This document shows, piece after piece, positions 40,858 through 51,363 of a DNA stretch of 64,000 bases; the stretch's first letter is position 1, and the number at the start of each line of letters is the position of its first letter. This DNA is from Nocardiopsis coralli (GTDB lineage: Bacteria; Actinomycetota; Actinomycetes; Streptosporangiales; Streptosporangiaceae). Location: NCBI RefSeq assembly GCF_014892575.1, contig NZ_JADBGI010000004.1, positions 250,282 to 314,281 on the forward strand. The letters run 5' to 3'. A model generated the notes under the pieces. The model ran no database searches. It had not been told where the DNA came from and saw nothing but the letters and a program-made list of their open reading frames with translations. A program made the translations under genes and the position numbers.

Positions 40858-42858
40858 ATGGCTCTGCCCGACATCGGCGCGTGGATCGGCCAGCTCCTGT
40901 CCGTCCTCGTCTTCCTCCCGATCCTGCTCCTGCTGGGGTTCCTGGCCAGCCGCATGATGGGCGTGCCCTTCAGCGTGCCGCGCCTGGTCTTCTCCGGCGC
41001 CGTCGGCATGCTCCTGGGCAGCGTGCTCTCGGTGGTGCTCTACTACGGCTCGTTCGAGGTGGCCAACCAGCGGGGCGACACCTACGAACCCGCGTTCGTG
41101 GCTGTGGTGTATGTGGTGATGGCGGCCCTGGCGATGCTCGCCTTCGTGGCCACCGAGCTGGTCGTACCGCGCGGCACCCGGGTGCGGCCGGTGGCGATGG
41201 CGCTGGAGGTCAAGGACTGGGCCGGCCGGGTGCGCCGCTACCGCACCATCACGTGGATCCTCGCCCGGCACGGCCTGTGGGGTTACGTCGGCGGGCGCCG
41301 TGACGGAGGGGAGGACGCCTCCACCCAGCGCCGCCTCGCACGGTCGCTGGCGCGCTCCTTCGAGGAGGCCGGGGTCGTCTTCGTCAAGCTCGGCCAGGTG
41401 CTGGCCACCCGCCGGGACCTGCTGCCGCCGGTCTTCGTCGAGGAGCTCGGCCGGCTGCACAACGAGGTCGCGCCCGTGCCCTTCGACGCGGTGCGCACCC
41501 GCGTCGAGGACGAGCTCGGCCGCCCCCTCGACGACCTCTTCGCCGAGTTCGACCCGGTCCCGCTGGCCGCCGCCTCCATCGGGCAGGCGCACGCCGCACG
41601 CCTGCACACCGGCGAGCAGGTCGTGGTGAAGGTGCAGCGCCCCGGCATCGCGCCCGTCGTCGAACGCGACCTCGACATCATCGGCCGGCTCGCACGGCGC
41701 TTCCACGAGCACACCGACTGGGGCCCGGCGATCGGGGTGGTGGACCTGGCCGACGGGTTCGCCGAGGCGCTGCGCGAGGAGCTCGACTTCGAGGTCGAGG
41801 CCGCCAACATCGCCGCCATGGCGGAGGCCTCCGCGGGCTCGCCCGTGCGCATCCCCGGGGTGCACGAGGCCTGGACGAGCCGCCGCGTGCTCGTCATGGA
41901 GCGGTTCCACGGCACACCCATCGGCTCGGTCGACCCGGCGCGCATGAACGGCGACCGCATCGCACACGAGCTCCTGGAGTGCCTGCTCGACCAGGTGCTG
42001 ATCAAGGGGATCTTCCACGCCGACCCGCACCCGGGCAACATCTTCCTGCTCGACACCGGCGAGGTGGGCCTGCTCGACCACGGGTCGGTGGGGCGCCTGG
42101 ACGGGCACACCCGCGAGGCGCTGCAGCTGATGATGCTGGCCATCGACCGTGCGGACGCCGTGCTGCTCACCGACACGCTCCTGGACGTGGCCACCGACGC
42201 CGACGGGGTGGACTCCGAACGGTTGCGGCGTGCGCTGGGGCAGTTCATGGTGCGCTATCTCAACACGGGCACGGCCGCGCACGCGCGCATGTTCACCGAG
42301 CTGCTGCTCATCGTCACGCGCTTCGGGCTGGCGCTGCCGGGCGAGCTGGCGGCGGTCTTCCGGGCGCTGGCGACGGTGGAGGGCACGCTGGTGCGCCTGT
42401 CGCCGGGCTTCGACGCGGTCTCGGAGGCCAAGCGTTTCGTGAGCGCGCGGGTGGCCGAGCGGGTCAACCCCAAGGACCTGCGGGACATGGCGCTGGGGGA
42501 GGTCGTGGCGATGCTGCCGACCCTGCGCCGGCTCCCGCGCCGTATCGACCGCATCACCGATCAGCTGCACCGGGGCCGGTTCACCGTGCAGGTGCGCCCC
42601 TTCGCCCACCCCGACGACCGGCGCATGATGCGGGACATGGTGACGCGGGTGGTGCTCATGGTGCTGACGGTGGTCACGGGGCTCATGTCGGTGGGCCTGT
42701 TCATCGCTACCGACGGGTCCCGGACCACGTGGGCGGAGATGTCGATCCAGGCTCAGGTGTTGGACGCTGGTGCGTGGGTGCTGTTGGGAACGGCGGCGCT
42801 GATGATGCTGCGCCTGTTGGTCGGGGTGGCGCGTGACAACACCGACCGAAGACGCTGA
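40858..42858 (+). CDS. AarF/UbiB-like (ABC1/ADCK) kinase family membrane protein
   Basis: This is a 666-residue protein. Three hydrophobic segments at the N-terminus (residues ~8-100) precede the ABC1 atypical kinase domain, and two more helices close the C-terminus (~597-660). Family motifs are present: FVKLGQVLATRRDLLP (KxGQ), the Ala-rich loop AAASIGQAHAA, the lysine in VVVKVQRPG, ELDFEVEAAN, the catalytic loop HADPHPGNIFLL and metal-binding LLDHGSVG. Family members support isoprenoid-lipid biosynthesis as ATPases rather than protein kinases. The extra N-terminal membrane domain is not in E. coli UbiB. Function here is unknown. Confidence 0.88.
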   Translation: MALPDIGAWIGQLLSVLVFLPILLLLGFLASRMMGVPFSVPRLVFSGAVGMLLGSVLSVVLYYGSFEVANQRGDTYEPAFVAVVYVVMAALAMLAFVATELVVPRGTRVRPVAMALEVKDWAGRVRRYRTITWILARHGLWGYVGGRRDGGEDASTQRRLARSLARSFEEAGVVFVKLGQVLATRRDLLPPVFVEELGRLHNEVAPVPFDAVRTRVEDELGRPLDDLFAEFDPVPLAAASIGQAHAARLHTGEQVVVKVQRPGIAPVVERDLDIIGRLARRFHEHTDWGPAIGVVDLADGFAEALREELDFEVEAANIAAMAEASAGSPVRIPGVHEAWTSRRVLVMERFHGTPIGSVDPARMNGDRIAHELLECLLDQVLIKGIFHADPHPGNIFLLDTGEVGLLDHGSVGRLDGHTREALQLMMLAIDRADAVLLTDTLLDVATDADGVDSERLRRALGQFMVRYLNTGTAAHARMFTELLLIVTRFGLALPGELAAVFRALATVEGTLVRLSPGFDAVSEAKRFVSARVAERVNPKDLRDMALGEVVAMLPTLRRLPRRIDRITDQLHRGRFTVQVRPFAHPDDRRMMRDMVTRVVLMVLTVVTGLMSVGLFIATDGSRTTWAEMSIQAQVLDAGAWVLLGTAALMMLRLLVGVARDNTDRRR

Positions 42859-43050
42859 GCCTCACGGGGCACAGCGGCGCGGCGTCGTCCCCAGCCTGTG
42901 GACAACTTCTCGCCCGGAGCTGGGACGTTCCCGGGTGCGCGGGCCGTTGCCAAGAGCGCAAGATCGCACAAACCAGGCGCGTCGTCCCTGGTTAGCCTGG
43001 GTTCGGTCGGCGAGCCGAAGCGCCGCCGCGACGGACACCGCGAGGAGATC

Positions 43051-43872
43051 ATGCGCTCGACCGACCATGCCGCGACGGTCGACCACGTCGAACGTTTCCT
43101 GCACACCGACCTGCGTCTGGACCGCATCGCCGCGGCGGTGGGGTACTCACCGCACCACCTGCACCGTTCCTTCCGGGGCACGTTCGGGCTGACCCTGCAC
43201 ACCTACATCCGGCGCCGGCGCCTCACCGAGGCCGCGCTGGCACTGGCCACGACCTCCGAACCGGTCCTCGACATCGCCATGGATCACGGCTTCGGCTCCC
43301 AGCAGTCGTTCACGGCCGCGTTCTCGGCCGTTTACGGGGCGCCTCCGGCCACGTGGAGGCGCACGCGGCGGTACTACCCGCTCCTGCTGCCCTACCGGTT
43401 CGAGGCGGCGGACTGGGAGCTCAGCGGTACCGACCGGTTCGAGATCACCGGACGGGCCGCCGTCGAGGAACTCCTGTCGCTGTCGCTGTCGGCGGTCGAC
43501 ATGCTTCCGGCGCTGGAGGCCGACCGGCACGCCGAGGCGCTGGCGCGGTGCGCGGAGACCCACCGGGCCATGGTGGCGCACCGCGGGGGAAGGCCGGCCG
43601 CGGCGCTGCTCGTCGACCCCGAGAGTGGCCACATCGACTACCTCGCCGCGCATCCGCTGGCGCGCGGAGCCATGGTGGTGTCGGCTCTGCTGGGTGAGGC
43701 CCGCTCGCTCCACCCGCGGCTGTCGGTGACGACCTTCCGGGAGGGTGACCGAGCCGATCTCGGGCACCGGCGGACCTTGCTGGGGATGGCGTTCCGCCCG
43801 GCTCCGCTGGAGGTGGAGTTCGGATACCCGACGCAGCGACTCGACTCACACCCTCAACCTACCGTCCGTTAG
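43051..43872 (+). CDS. AraC family transcriptional regulator with N-terminal DNA-binding domain
   Basis: This 273-residue regulator has the double helix-turn-helix at the N-terminus (residues ~8-108; RLDRIAAAVGYSPHHLHRSFRGTFG and DIAMDHGFGSQQSFTAAFSAVYGAPP). A ~160-residue C-terminal effector domain follows that I cannot classify. It has no Ada cysteine. ATG after GAGGAG. The upstream 192 bases contain repeats such as CAAGAGCGCAAGATCGCACAA that could be an autoregulatory site. Its last bases form part of a dyad just upstream of the HelR-like gene, so it may control that gene. Confidence 0.82.
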   Translation: MRSTDHAATVDHVERFLHTDLRLDRIAAAVGYSPHHLHRSFRGTFGLTLHTYIRRRRLTEAALALATTSEPVLDIAMDHGFGSQQSFTAAFSAVYGAPPATWRRTRRYYPLLLPYRFEAADWELSGTDRFEITGRAAVEELLSLSLSAVDMLPALEADRHAEALARCAETHRAMVAHRGGRPAAALLVDPESGHIDYLAAHPLARGAMVVSALLGEARSLHPRLSVTTFREGDRADLGHRRTLLGMAFRPAPLEVEFGYPTQRLDSHPQPTVR

Positions 43873-43886
43873 GTAGTCTGAGGGTG
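43849..43886. promoter_or_regulatory. Nested inverted repeat at the araC/helR junction
   Basis: CACCCTCA (43849-43856) and TGAGGGTG (43879-43886) enclose CTACC (43859-43863) and GGTAG (43872-43876). It could be an operator dyad or a hairpin in the leader. It ends 30 bases before the ATG of the helicase gene and covers the stop of the araC gene. Confidence 0.55.
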
Positions 43887-43916
43887 CACTCCACCACGAC
43901 CATCAGGAGCACCGCC

Positions 43917-45968
43917 ATGACCGGGGAACCATCGGACGTACAGACCGAAGAACGCGAGCACCTCGCCGCGACCCTCGACCGCCTCGAGGCCAAGATCGCG
44001 GCGCTCACCGAGACGCTCGGATCCCACGACACCGACTACCGCGGCCTCAAGGCCTACATGGCCGAGAACCGGGGCGAGCTCGACCCCGCGGAGATGTACC
44101 AGAACGAGCTGATCCTCAACGGCATCGACGCCCGGGGTGCCCACGCCATGCGTGCGCGCGAGCGGTTGGAGACCATGCGCGGCTCGCCCTACTTCGCGCG
44201 CCTCGACTTCACGCCGGACACCGCCGCCGGGGCGGAGGCGCACTACATCGGCCGCCAGGGCCTGCAGGACGCCGAGGGAACCGCGGTCGTGGACTGGCGC
44301 ACCCCGCTCGGCGGCATGTTCTACGAGTCCGAACCCGGACCGGCCGCCTACGAGGCGCCCTCCGGCGAGATCGGCGGGCGGATCGAACGCAAGCGCCAGA
44401 TCAAGGTCGAGGGCGGCAAGCTCCGGTTCGCCGTCGACACCGCCGAGGCGATCCGCGACGAGATCCTGCTGGAGGAGATCGGGCGCACCAGCGACGCCCA
44501 CATGCGCTCGATCATCTCCACGATCCAGCGCGACCAGAACGCCATCATCCGCAACGAGTCGGACAGCACCCTGCTGATCCAGGGGGTCGCGGGCTCCGGG
44601 AAAACCTCGATCGCCCTGCACCGCATCGCCTACCTGCTGTTCCGGCTGCGTGGGCGGCTGCAGGCGCACAACATCGCGATCGTCTCGCCCAACGGCCTCT
44701 TCGCCGAGTACGTCTCCGAGGTGCTGCCGGAACTGGGCGAGGAACCCGTCGTCTCCCTCGACCTCGAGAGCATCGCCCGCACCCGGCTGGCCGAGCACCG
44801 CATGGACTTCACCGCCCCCGTCGACCCGGTCGAACCCGGGGACGGGGCCGAACACGAGCGCGCCCGCGCCAAGGCGACCCTGGCCTTCCACCAGTGGCTG
44901 GAGCGGGCGGTGACCGAGGCGGTGGAGGACAGCTTCGTCGCCCGTGACCTGCGGGTGCGCACGTTCCGGGTGGACGCCGAGGACCTGCGCACCCGGTTCG
45001 CCGCCCTGTCGCACGTCCCGCTCAGGGCCCGGCTGCGCTCCATGGCCGAGCACCTGTGCGCCGCCGCCCGCCTCGAGGACCCCTCCGCCGCGTTCCCGCC
45101 CAAACCCGGGGAGGTGAACAAGGAGCTCACCGCGATGCTCAAGGTCAAGACCGCGCGGGCGTTGTACCGGGATCTGTACCGGCGCCCCGACGCCCCGGCC
45201 GCGTTCCGGGCTCCGTCCGCGAAGACCTTGGAGTGGGGGGACGTCTACCCGTTCCTGTTCGTGGCCGCACGCTTCCACGGGAGCACGCCGGACCAGGAGA
45301 TCCAGCACCTGGTGATCGACGAGATGCAGGACCACTCGCCGACCCAGTACGCGGTGCTCCAGCAGCTGTACCGGTGCAACATGACCGTGCTCGGCGACGT
45401 CGCCCAGGCGTTGGGCAACACCGAGGACTACACCCCGGGTTCGCTCGGCGGGCTCTTCCGCGACGCCCGGGTCATGGAGCTGACCCGCAGCTACCGGTCC
45501 ACGGCCGAGATCATGCGGTTCGCCTGCGGGATCCGGGGCGACGAGGTCACCACGATCGACCGCCACGGCGACGAACCCGAAGTGCTGGGCTTCGGCACCG
45601 GGGCGTCCGAGGCCGGGTGGCTCGCCGAGGAGATCGCCCGCTTCCGCGCGGCCGGCGGCGGACGGCTCGCGATCATCACCCGCTCGCACGCCCAGGCGCG
45701 GGCGCTCCACGGCGAGTTGGCGGAGAAGGTCGAGGGCCTCACCCTGGCGAGCGCCGATTCACGCGGGATCCTCGGCCACGACGTCACGGTCCTGCCCGTG
45801 GGCCTGGCCAAGGGGCTGGAGTTCGACGAGGTCGTCGTCGCCCGCGCCTCCGCCGAGGAGTACGCGGCCGACGCCGACCGGTCGCTGCTCTACATCGCCT
45901 GCACCCGCGCGCTGCACCGGCTCACGGTGACCCACCCGGGCCGCCCGAGCCCGCACCTGCCCGTCTGA
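43917..45968 (+). CDS. helR: RNA polymerase recycling motor ATPase, HelR/HelD-like
   Basis: This is a 683-residue superfamily 1 protein. It has an N-terminal coiled-coil (residues ~8-75, EREHLAATLDRLEAKIAAL) that in this family inserts into the RNA polymerase secondary channel. Walker A VAGSGKT is at 224-230, the Walker B-like VIDEMQDHSPTQYAVLQQL near 470, LTRSYRSTAEIM follows, and GLEFDEVVV lies near the C-terminus. HelD/HelR proteins pull stalled RNA polymerase off DNA; the actinobacterial HelR branch also gives rifamycin tolerance. HelR rather than HelD is my choice by overall similarity. ATG chosen six bases after CAGGAGC. Confidence 0.82.
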   Translation: MTGEPSDVQTEEREHLAATLDRLEAKIAALTETLGSHDTDYRGLKAYMAENRGELDPAEMYQNELILNGIDARGAHAMRARERLETMRGSPYFARLDFTPDTAAGAEAHYIGRQGLQDAEGTAVVDWRTPLGGMFYESEPGPAAYEAPSGEIGGRIERKRQIKVEGGKLRFAVDTAEAIRDEILLEEIGRTSDAHMRSIISTIQRDQNAIIRNESDSTLLIQGVAGSGKTSIALHRIAYLLFRLRGRLQAHNIAIVSPNGLFAEYVSEVLPELGEEPVVSLDLESIARTRLAEHRMDFTAPVDPVEPGDGAEHERARAKATLAFHQWLERAVTEAVEDSFVARDLRVRTFRVDAEDLRTRFAALSHVPLRARLRSMAEHLCAAARLEDPSAAFPPKPGEVNKELTAMLKVKTARALYRDLYRRPDAPAAFRAPSAKTLEWGDVYPFLFVAARFHGSTPDQEIQHLVIDEMQDHSPTQYAVLQQLYRCNMTVLGDVAQALGNTEDYTPGSLGGLFRDARVMELTRSYRSTAEIMRFACGIRGDEVTTIDRHGDEPEVLGFGTGASEAGWLAEEIARFRAAGGGRLAIITRSHAQARALHGELAEKVEGLTLASADSRGILGHDVTVLPVGLAKGLEFDEVVVARASAEEYAADADRSLLYIACTRALHRLTVTHPGRPSPHLPV

Positions 45969-45996
45969 TCGCGGCCGAGAGCCGGACCCGCGCGGT

Positions 45997-46025
45997 GGGC
46001 GTGTGCGGGGGCGTGGCACACGCCC
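45997..46025. terminator. Bidirectional terminator between helR and atzF
   Basis: GGGCGTGTGC pairs perfectly with GCACACGCCC around a nine-base loop. It sits in the 69-base gap between convergent genes, 28 bases past the helicase stop and 12 bases past the allophanate hydrolase stop. Confidence 0.65.
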
Positions 46026-46037
46026 GCCACGGGGCCG

Positions 46038-47726
46038 TCAGGAGCCCAGGTAGGCGACCCACCCGCCGTGGGCGGTGATGTCGGGGGCGCCCTCGGCGGC
46101 GGAGGCCTCGCACCCGAAACCGACGACGGTGGAGCCGTCCGCCAGGGTGACCGCGCCCAGCGACATGGGGGCGGGCAGCTCCGCGAGGAAGCTCCCCAGC
46201 GCGGCGGGGGACAGGCGCCACACCTCGCACGCCAGCCGGCGTCCGTCCTCGGTCACCCGCTGCAGTCCGGGCTTGGGCGGGGTCGTGGGCAGCGCGACCA
46301 TCCGGTAGTCGGCGCTGGTCTCCGTCGCGCGCAGGAACCGGGCTCCGCGTCCGGTGAGCTGGTGGCCGAGCGGCTGCCCGCGCAGGTGCGCGCCGAAGAC
46401 CGCGAGCTCCACACCGGGCGCGAGCAGGCCGGGGCCGGGTTCCCCGCCGGTGAGGACGGCGGCGAGGTCCAGCCCGACCTGGTCCTCGAAGGCGCGGGTG
46501 ACCACGCTGACCCCGAACTCGAGCCCGTCCGCCTGCCCCGCGGGCACGGCGACCGCCGCCATGTCCAGCAGGTTCACGAAGTTGGTGTACGTGCCCAGGC
46601 GCGAGTTGGCGACCACGGGGTCGGCGTCGACCTCCGCGCGGGTCGGGTGCCCGACGGTGGTGGGCAGAAGCAGCGCGTCGCAGCCGTGCAACAACCGCTC
46701 GGCGACCACCCGGTACTCGGCGAGGCGGGCCTGGTCGACGGCGAGTGCGGCGGCGGGGATCCCCTCCGCGTCCAGCACGATCCCCGCGACGGTCGGGTCG
46801 GTGCCGGGTGCGTCCCGGTGTTTGTCGAGGAACGCGCCGACGGCGGCATGGCGTTCGGCGACGAGGGCACCGTCGTAGAGCAGCCGCGCCGCCTCCAGCA
46901 GGGGCGCGATGTCCACCTCGGTGACGATCGCCCCGGAACGTGCGAGGTTGTCCACAGCCCTGTGGAAAAGTTCGCGCTCCGAATCGCTCAGCGGGGCCAG
47001 CCCGTCGGCGCCGGGGACCGCCACCTGCGCGGGCACACTCGGGGCCAGCCGCAGGTCCGAGGGCGCCTCGCGGCTCGACGGGTCACCCGGTTCGGGCCCG
47101 GCCATCACCGCCATGGCGCGTTCCCCGGTCGCCAGGTCGGGCGCGAAGACCGTCACGCAGTCGTAGGGCCGGGCGGCGGGCACCACCCCGTCGGTCGGGA
47201 CCAGGCCCAGCGTCGGCTTGAGCCCTACGATGCCGTGCAGCGCCGCCGGAACCCGCCCCGACCCCGCGGTGTCCGTGCCCAGGGCGATGTCGGCCACGCC
47301 CAGCGCCACCGCGACCGCCGAACCGGAGCTCGACCCGCCCGAGACCCGCTCGGGCCGGAACGCGTGGCGCACCTGCCCGTACGGGCTGCGCGTGCCCACG
47401 AGCCCGGTCGCGAACTGGTCGAGGTTGGTCTTGCCGAGCACGAGCGCCCCGGCCTCCACCAGGCGCCGCACCGCGGGCGCGCTCTCCTGCGGGGTGTACA
47501 CGAAGTCGGGGTGCCCGGCGGTCGTGGGGAGCCCGGCCACGTCGATGTTGTCCTTGACCGCCACGAGCGTCCCGGCCAGCGGCAGGTCCTCCCCGGCCCG
47601 CCCCTCCAGCTGCTCGGCGAGGGCGACCACGTCCTCCTCCGGGCGCAGGTGGATCCAGACCTCGGGCCGGTCGGCCTCGCGCAGGCGGCTGTAGGCGGCG
47701 CGGACCCGTTCCACGGGGGCGTGCAT
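46038..47726 (-). CDS. atzF: Allophanate hydrolase
   Basis: This 562-residue enzyme hydrolyses allophanate, the product of urea carboxylase, to ammonia and CO2. An amidase-signature domain (residues ~1-440) has the catalytic triad Lys58 (VAVKDNIDVAG), Ser132 (GGSSSGS) and Ser156 (TAGSGR). The Lys-Ser-Ser spacing equals that of Pseudomonas AtzF. A C-terminal domain (~450-562), typical of full-length allophanate hydrolases, follows. The ATG overlaps the uca stop by one base, so the two enzymes are coupled and probably work as a complex. Confidence 0.93.
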   Translation of the reverse strand: MHAPVERVRAAYSRLREADRPEVWIHLRPEEDVVALAEQLEGRAGEDLPLAGTLVAVKDNIDVAGLPTTAGHPDFVYTPQESAPAVRRLVEAGALVLGKTNLDQFATGLVGTRSPYGQVRHAFRPERVSGGSSSGSAVAVALGVADIALGTDTAGSGRVPAALHGIVGLKPTLGLVPTDGVVPAARPYDCVTVFAPDLATGERAMAVMAGPEPGDPSSREAPSDLRLAPSVPAQVAVPGADGLAPLSDSERELFHRAVDNLARSGAIVTEVDIAPLLEAARLLYDGALVAERHAAVGAFLDKHRDAPGTDPTVAGIVLDAEGIPAAALAVDQARLAEYRVVAERLLHGCDALLLPTTVGHPTRAEVDADPVVANSRLGTYTNFVNLLDMAAVAVPAGQADGLEFGVSVVTRAFEDQVGLDLAAVLTGGEPGPGLLAPGVELAVFGAHLRGQPLGHQLTGRGARFLRATETSADYRMVALPTTPPKPGLQRVTEDGRRLACEVWRLSPAALGSFLAELPAPMSLGAVTLADGSTVVGFGCEASAAEGAPDITAHGGWVAYLGS

Positions 47727-50700
47727 CAGGCGTCCTCTTCTCGGGTCAGGACGGCCACGGCGCCGCCCGGGTCCAGCTGCTGTCCGGGTTCGACGAGCAC
47801 CTCGGAGACCGTGCCCGCGGAGGGTGCGCGCACGACCACCTCCAGCTTCATCGCCTCCAGACGGGCGATCGGGTCGCCCTCGGCCACGGTCGTACCCGGC
47901 TCGACCTCCACGGTCCACACCGAGGCCGACAGCGACGACTCCACGAGGGTGGCGCCCTCGGGAAGGTCGAGGGAGGCGGGCATCACCGGTTCCGGTTCCG
48001 GCTTGTCGTCGAACTCGCCGGCGGCCTCCCACCGCTTGCGCTCCTCCTCGAACGCGGCGGCCTGACGGTCGCGGAACGCCGAGATCGAGGCGGCGTTCTC
48101 CTGCAGGAAGCGCTCGTGGTCGGCGAGCACGAACTCGCCCTCGGTGACCTCCAGCTCGTGCCGGCCCGCGAGCAGGTCGGCGCGGATGTCCATGAGCTCG
48201 TCCGGCTCGACCGGGTACCAGGTGAGCTGGTCGAAGAAGCGCAGCAGCCACGGGGTTCCGGGTTCGAACGCCCCGTACTGGCGCAGCCCCGCCCAGATCG
48301 GCACGCTCCGGCCGATGAGCTGGTACCCGCCCGGGCTCTCCATCCCGTACACGCACAGGTAGGCGCCGCCGATGCCCACGCCCGCCTCCGGCGTCCAGGT
48401 GCGGGCCGGGCTGTACTTGGTGGTGACCAGGCGGTGGCGCGGGTCCAGGGGTGTGGCGGCCGGCGCGCCCAGGTAGACGTCGCCCAGGCCCAGCACCAGG
48501 TAGGACGCGTCGAAGACGGTCCGGCGCACGTCGTCGACGTGGTCGAGGCCGTTGATGCGCCGGATGAACTCGATGTTGTCCGGGTTCCAGGGGGCGTCGT
48601 CGCGTACCCCCGCCTCGTACCGTGCGATCGCCTCGTGGATCGACGGGTCGTCGTAGGACATCGGGAGCCGCAGGGTCCGGCTCGGCACCCGCAGTTCGGA
48701 GGTGGGCGGGAGCTCCCGTTCGATCTCCTGCAGCACCCCGAGCAGCCGGCGCAGCGGCAGGACCCCGGGATCGGTGTGCAGGTGCAGCGACCGCACACCC
48801 GGGGTGGTGTCGACGATCCCGGCGGGCGCGTTGCGGTCCAGCGCCTGCATGAGGGCGTGGACCCGCATACGCAGCCCCAGGTCGAGCACCATCGGCCCGT
48901 ACTCGACCATGAGGTTGTCGTGCCCGCTGCGCCGGTAGGTCACCTCGGGCGTGCCCGGGCCGGCCGGGATGCGGGCCAGGACCCCGTCGTCGCCGTCCGC
49001 GCCGCTGCCGCGCACCAGGGGCGCCGCGGTCGACTCGGTGTGCAGGCGTTCGGCGGCCCGTTCGGTGACGGGGTGGAACCGCACGGTGTCGCCGGGGCGC
49101 AGCTGCGCGATCTTCCACCGCGCGCCGGTGACGACGGTGACCGGGCAGACGAACCCGCCCAGGCTCGGGCCGTCCGGGCCGAGCAGCACGGGGGTGTCGC
49201 CGGACAGGTTGACCGCGCCCACCGAGTACGCGGTGTCGTGCACGTTGGAGGGGTGGAGCCCGGCCTGGCCGCCGTCGGAACGCGCCCACCCCTGCTTCGG
49301 CCCGGACAGGCGCACACCGTTGCGGGCCGACTGCGGGTGGACCTTCCACTCCGCGGCGTAGAAGTCGGCCAGCCCCTCACGCGTGAGGAACTCGGGTGCG
49401 GCGTGCGGGCCCTCGGAGACCTCGATGTCCCAGTGCACGCCCGTCGCACCCTCGACCGGATCCGGGAACGCGGGACGGTCGCCCTCGGGCACCGGGGCGG
49501 GCGCGGCGTCGGGGACACGGCCGGGGCGCAGCACGTCGCCCGGCAGCAGGGCCCTGCCCGCGTGGCCGCCGTACTCACCCGCGGTGAACGTGGACGCACT
49601 GCCCAGGTAGGACGGTACGTCGATGCCGCCGCGCACCAGCACGTACGTGCGCATGCCCGGTCCGCGCGCGGGCCCCACGTCGAGCAGGGCGCCCGCCGGG
49701 ATCTCGACCGGTTCCCACTGGGCGACCGGCGACCCGTCGACCGCCACTCGGGCGGGCGCTCCGGTCACGCACACCGTCGTCGGGTGGGAGAACCGCAGGG
49801 ACGGGCCGTCGATGGTGCACTCCAGGCCCGCGGTGCCCTCCGGGTTTCCGAGCGCGGTGTTGCCCAGGCGCAGCGCCTGGTCGTCCATCGCGCCCGACGG
49901 GGGAACGCCGACCTGCCAGTACCCGGTGCGGCCGGGGAAGTCCTGCACGGTGGTGAGGGTCCCCGCGCGCTCCACCTCGATGCGGGGCTCCGGGTCGCCC
50001 ACCCCGGCGCACGTGGCGGTCGTGTGCTCGACCGCGTGCACGTCGTCGTGGTCGGCGAGCGCGCGCAGCAGACCGAGGTTGGTCTGCACCCCGTCGACGC
50101 GGGTCTCCTCCAGGGCCCGGCCCAGGCGCTCCACCGCGGCGGAGCGGTCCTCGGCCCCGACGACGATCTTGGCGAGCATCGGGTCGTAGTCGCTGGTCAC
50201 CCGCTGCCCGGTCTCGACCCAGCCGTCCACGCGCGCCCACTCGGGCGTCTCCACCCGGGTGAGCGGACCGGAACTGGGACGGAAGCCGTGCGCGGGGTCC
50301 TCGGCGTAGACCCGGGCCTCGAAGGCGTGCCCGATCAGGGGCGGGCCGTGGTCGGGGACCCCGGTGAGCACGTCCTCGCCGCGCGCCAGCCGCAGCATCC
50401 ACGCGACCAGGTCGACCCCGGTGATCTCCTCGGTGACGGGGTGCTCCACCTGCAGCCGGGTGTTGACCTCCAGGAACGAGGCCTCGCCGCGGTCCACGTC
50501 GTAGACGAACTCGACCGTGCCCGCGCTCCGGTAGGACACACCGGCCAGGAGCGAGCGGGCCGTGCGGTGCAGTTCCTCGCGCACGTGCTGCGGCAGGCCG
50601 GGGGCGGGCGCCTCCTCCACGACCTTCTGGTTGCGGCGCTGGAGTGTGCAGTCGCGGTCGCCGAGGCTGACCACCCGCCCGGCACCGTCGCCGAAGACCT

Positions 50701-51331
50701 GCACCTCGATGTGGCGGGCGCGCGTCACGAAGCGCTCCACGAACACCCCGCCCCCGCCGAAGTGGGTCTCGGCCATGCGGCTGACCCGCGCGAACGCCTC
50801 GCGCAGGGCGGCCTCGTCGGCGCACGGGCTCAACCCGATCCCGCCGCCCCCGGAGGTCGACTTGAGGATCACCGGGTACCCGATGCGGTCGGCGGCGGCC
50901 ACCGCGGCGTCGGCGTCGGGCAGGGTCTCGCTGCCCGGGACCATGGGGAGCCCCGCGGCGGAGGCGGCCTTGCGTGCGGTGTGCTTGTCGCCGAACTCCT
51001 CCAGGTGGTGGGGGCCGGGGCCGACGAAGACCATGCCGGCGGCCTCGACGGCGTGCGCGAACTCCGCGCTCTCCGACAGGAACCCGTAACCCGGGTGGAC
51101 GGCGCCCGCACCGGTGCGCTCGGCCGCCAGCAGCAGGCGTTCGATGTCGAGGTAGCTCTCGGCGGCGGGCGCGGGGCCCAGCCGGACCGCCTCGTCGGCC
51201 ATACGGGTGTGGGGCGCACCGGCGTCGGCGTCGGAGTACACGGCGACGGTGCGCAGGCCGAGGTCGCGGGCGGAACGGATGATGCGGCAGGCGATCTCGC
51301 CGCGGTTGGCGACGAGGACGGTGTCGAACAC
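47726..51331 (-). CDS. uca: Urea carboxylase (biotin- and ATP-dependent)
   Basis: This is a 1201-residue single-chain enzyme, the normal length. Order: biotin carboxylase with ATP-grasp (residues 1-~450; [11 protein letters not shown] and [22 protein letters not shown] regions), KipA/AHS2-like domain (~460-760), KipI/AHS1-like domain (~790-1010) and C-terminal biotinyl domain with EAMK at Lys1162. It makes allophanate from urea. Some bacterial homologues prefer guanidine, but those usually sit with carboxyguanidine deiminase genes (cgdA/cgdB), which are absent here. It is 32 bases downstream of a gntR gene in the same direction, followed by atzF. Confidence 0.92.
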   Translation of the reverse strand: MFDTVLVANRGEIACRIIRSARDLGLRTVAVYSDADAGAPHTRMADEAVRLGPAPAAESYLDIERLLLAAERTGAGAVHPGYGFLSESAEFAHAVEAAGMVFVGPGPHHLEEFGDKHTARKAASAAGLPMVPGSETLPDADAAVAAADRIGYPVILKSTSGGGGIGLSPCADEAALREAFARVSRMAETHFGGGGVFVERFVTRARHIEVQVFGDGAGRVVSLGDRDCTLQRRNQKVVEEAPAPGLPQHVREELHRTARSLLAGVSYRSAGTVEFVYDVDRGEASFLEVNTRLQVEHPVTEEITGVDLVAWMLRLARGEDVLTGVPDHGPPLIGHAFEARVYAEDPAHGFRPSSGPLTRVETPEWARVDGWVETGQRVTSDYDPMLAKIVVGAEDRSAAVERLGRALEETRVDGVQTNLGLLRALADHDDVHAVEHTTATCAGVGDPEPRIEVERAGTLTTVQDFPGRTGYWQVGVPPSGAMDDQALRLGNTALGNPEGTAGLECTIDGPSLRFSHPTTVCVTGAPARVAVDGSPVAQWEPVEIPAGALLDVGPARGPGMRTYVLVRGGIDVPSYLGSASTFTAGEYGGHAGRALLPGDVLRPGRVPDAAPAPVPEGDRPAFPDPVEGATGVHWDIEVSEGPHAAPEFLTREGLADFYAAEWKVHPQSARNGVRLSGPKQGWARSDGGQAGLHPSNVHDTAYSVGAVNLSGDTPVLLGPDGPSLGGFVCPVTVVTGARWKIAQLRPGDTVRFHPVTERAAERLHTESTAAPLVRGSGADGDDGVLARIPAGPGTPEVTYRRSGHDNLMVEYGPMVLDLGLRMRVHALMQALDRNAPAGIVDTTPGVRSLHLHTDPGVLPLRRLLGVLQEIERELPPTSELRVPSRTLRLPMSYDDPSIHEAIARYEAGVRDDAPWNPDNIEFIRRINGLDHVDDVRRTVFDASYLVLGLGDVYLGAPAATPLDPRHRLVTTKYSPARTWTPEAGVGIGGAYLCVYGMESPGGYQLIGRSVPIWAGLRQYGAFEPGTPWLLRFFDQLTWYPVEPDELMDIRADLLAGRHELEVTEGEFVLADHERFLQENAASISAFRDRQAAAFEEERKRWEAAGEFDDKPEPEPVMPASLDLPEGATLVESSLSASVWTVEVEPGTTVAEGDPIARLEAMKLEVVVRAPSAGTVSEVLVEPGQQLDPGGAVAVLTREEDA

Positions 51332-51363
51332 GGGGAACTCCCTGGTCGTACTACGGGGTGCCG

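Noticed and set aside
46038..49349. Possible single giant ORF extending atzF upstream through uca
   Set aside because: The frame stays open by chance. The translated upstream part is Arg/Pro/Gly-rich noise in the wrong frame of uca, and a clear ATG exists at 47726.
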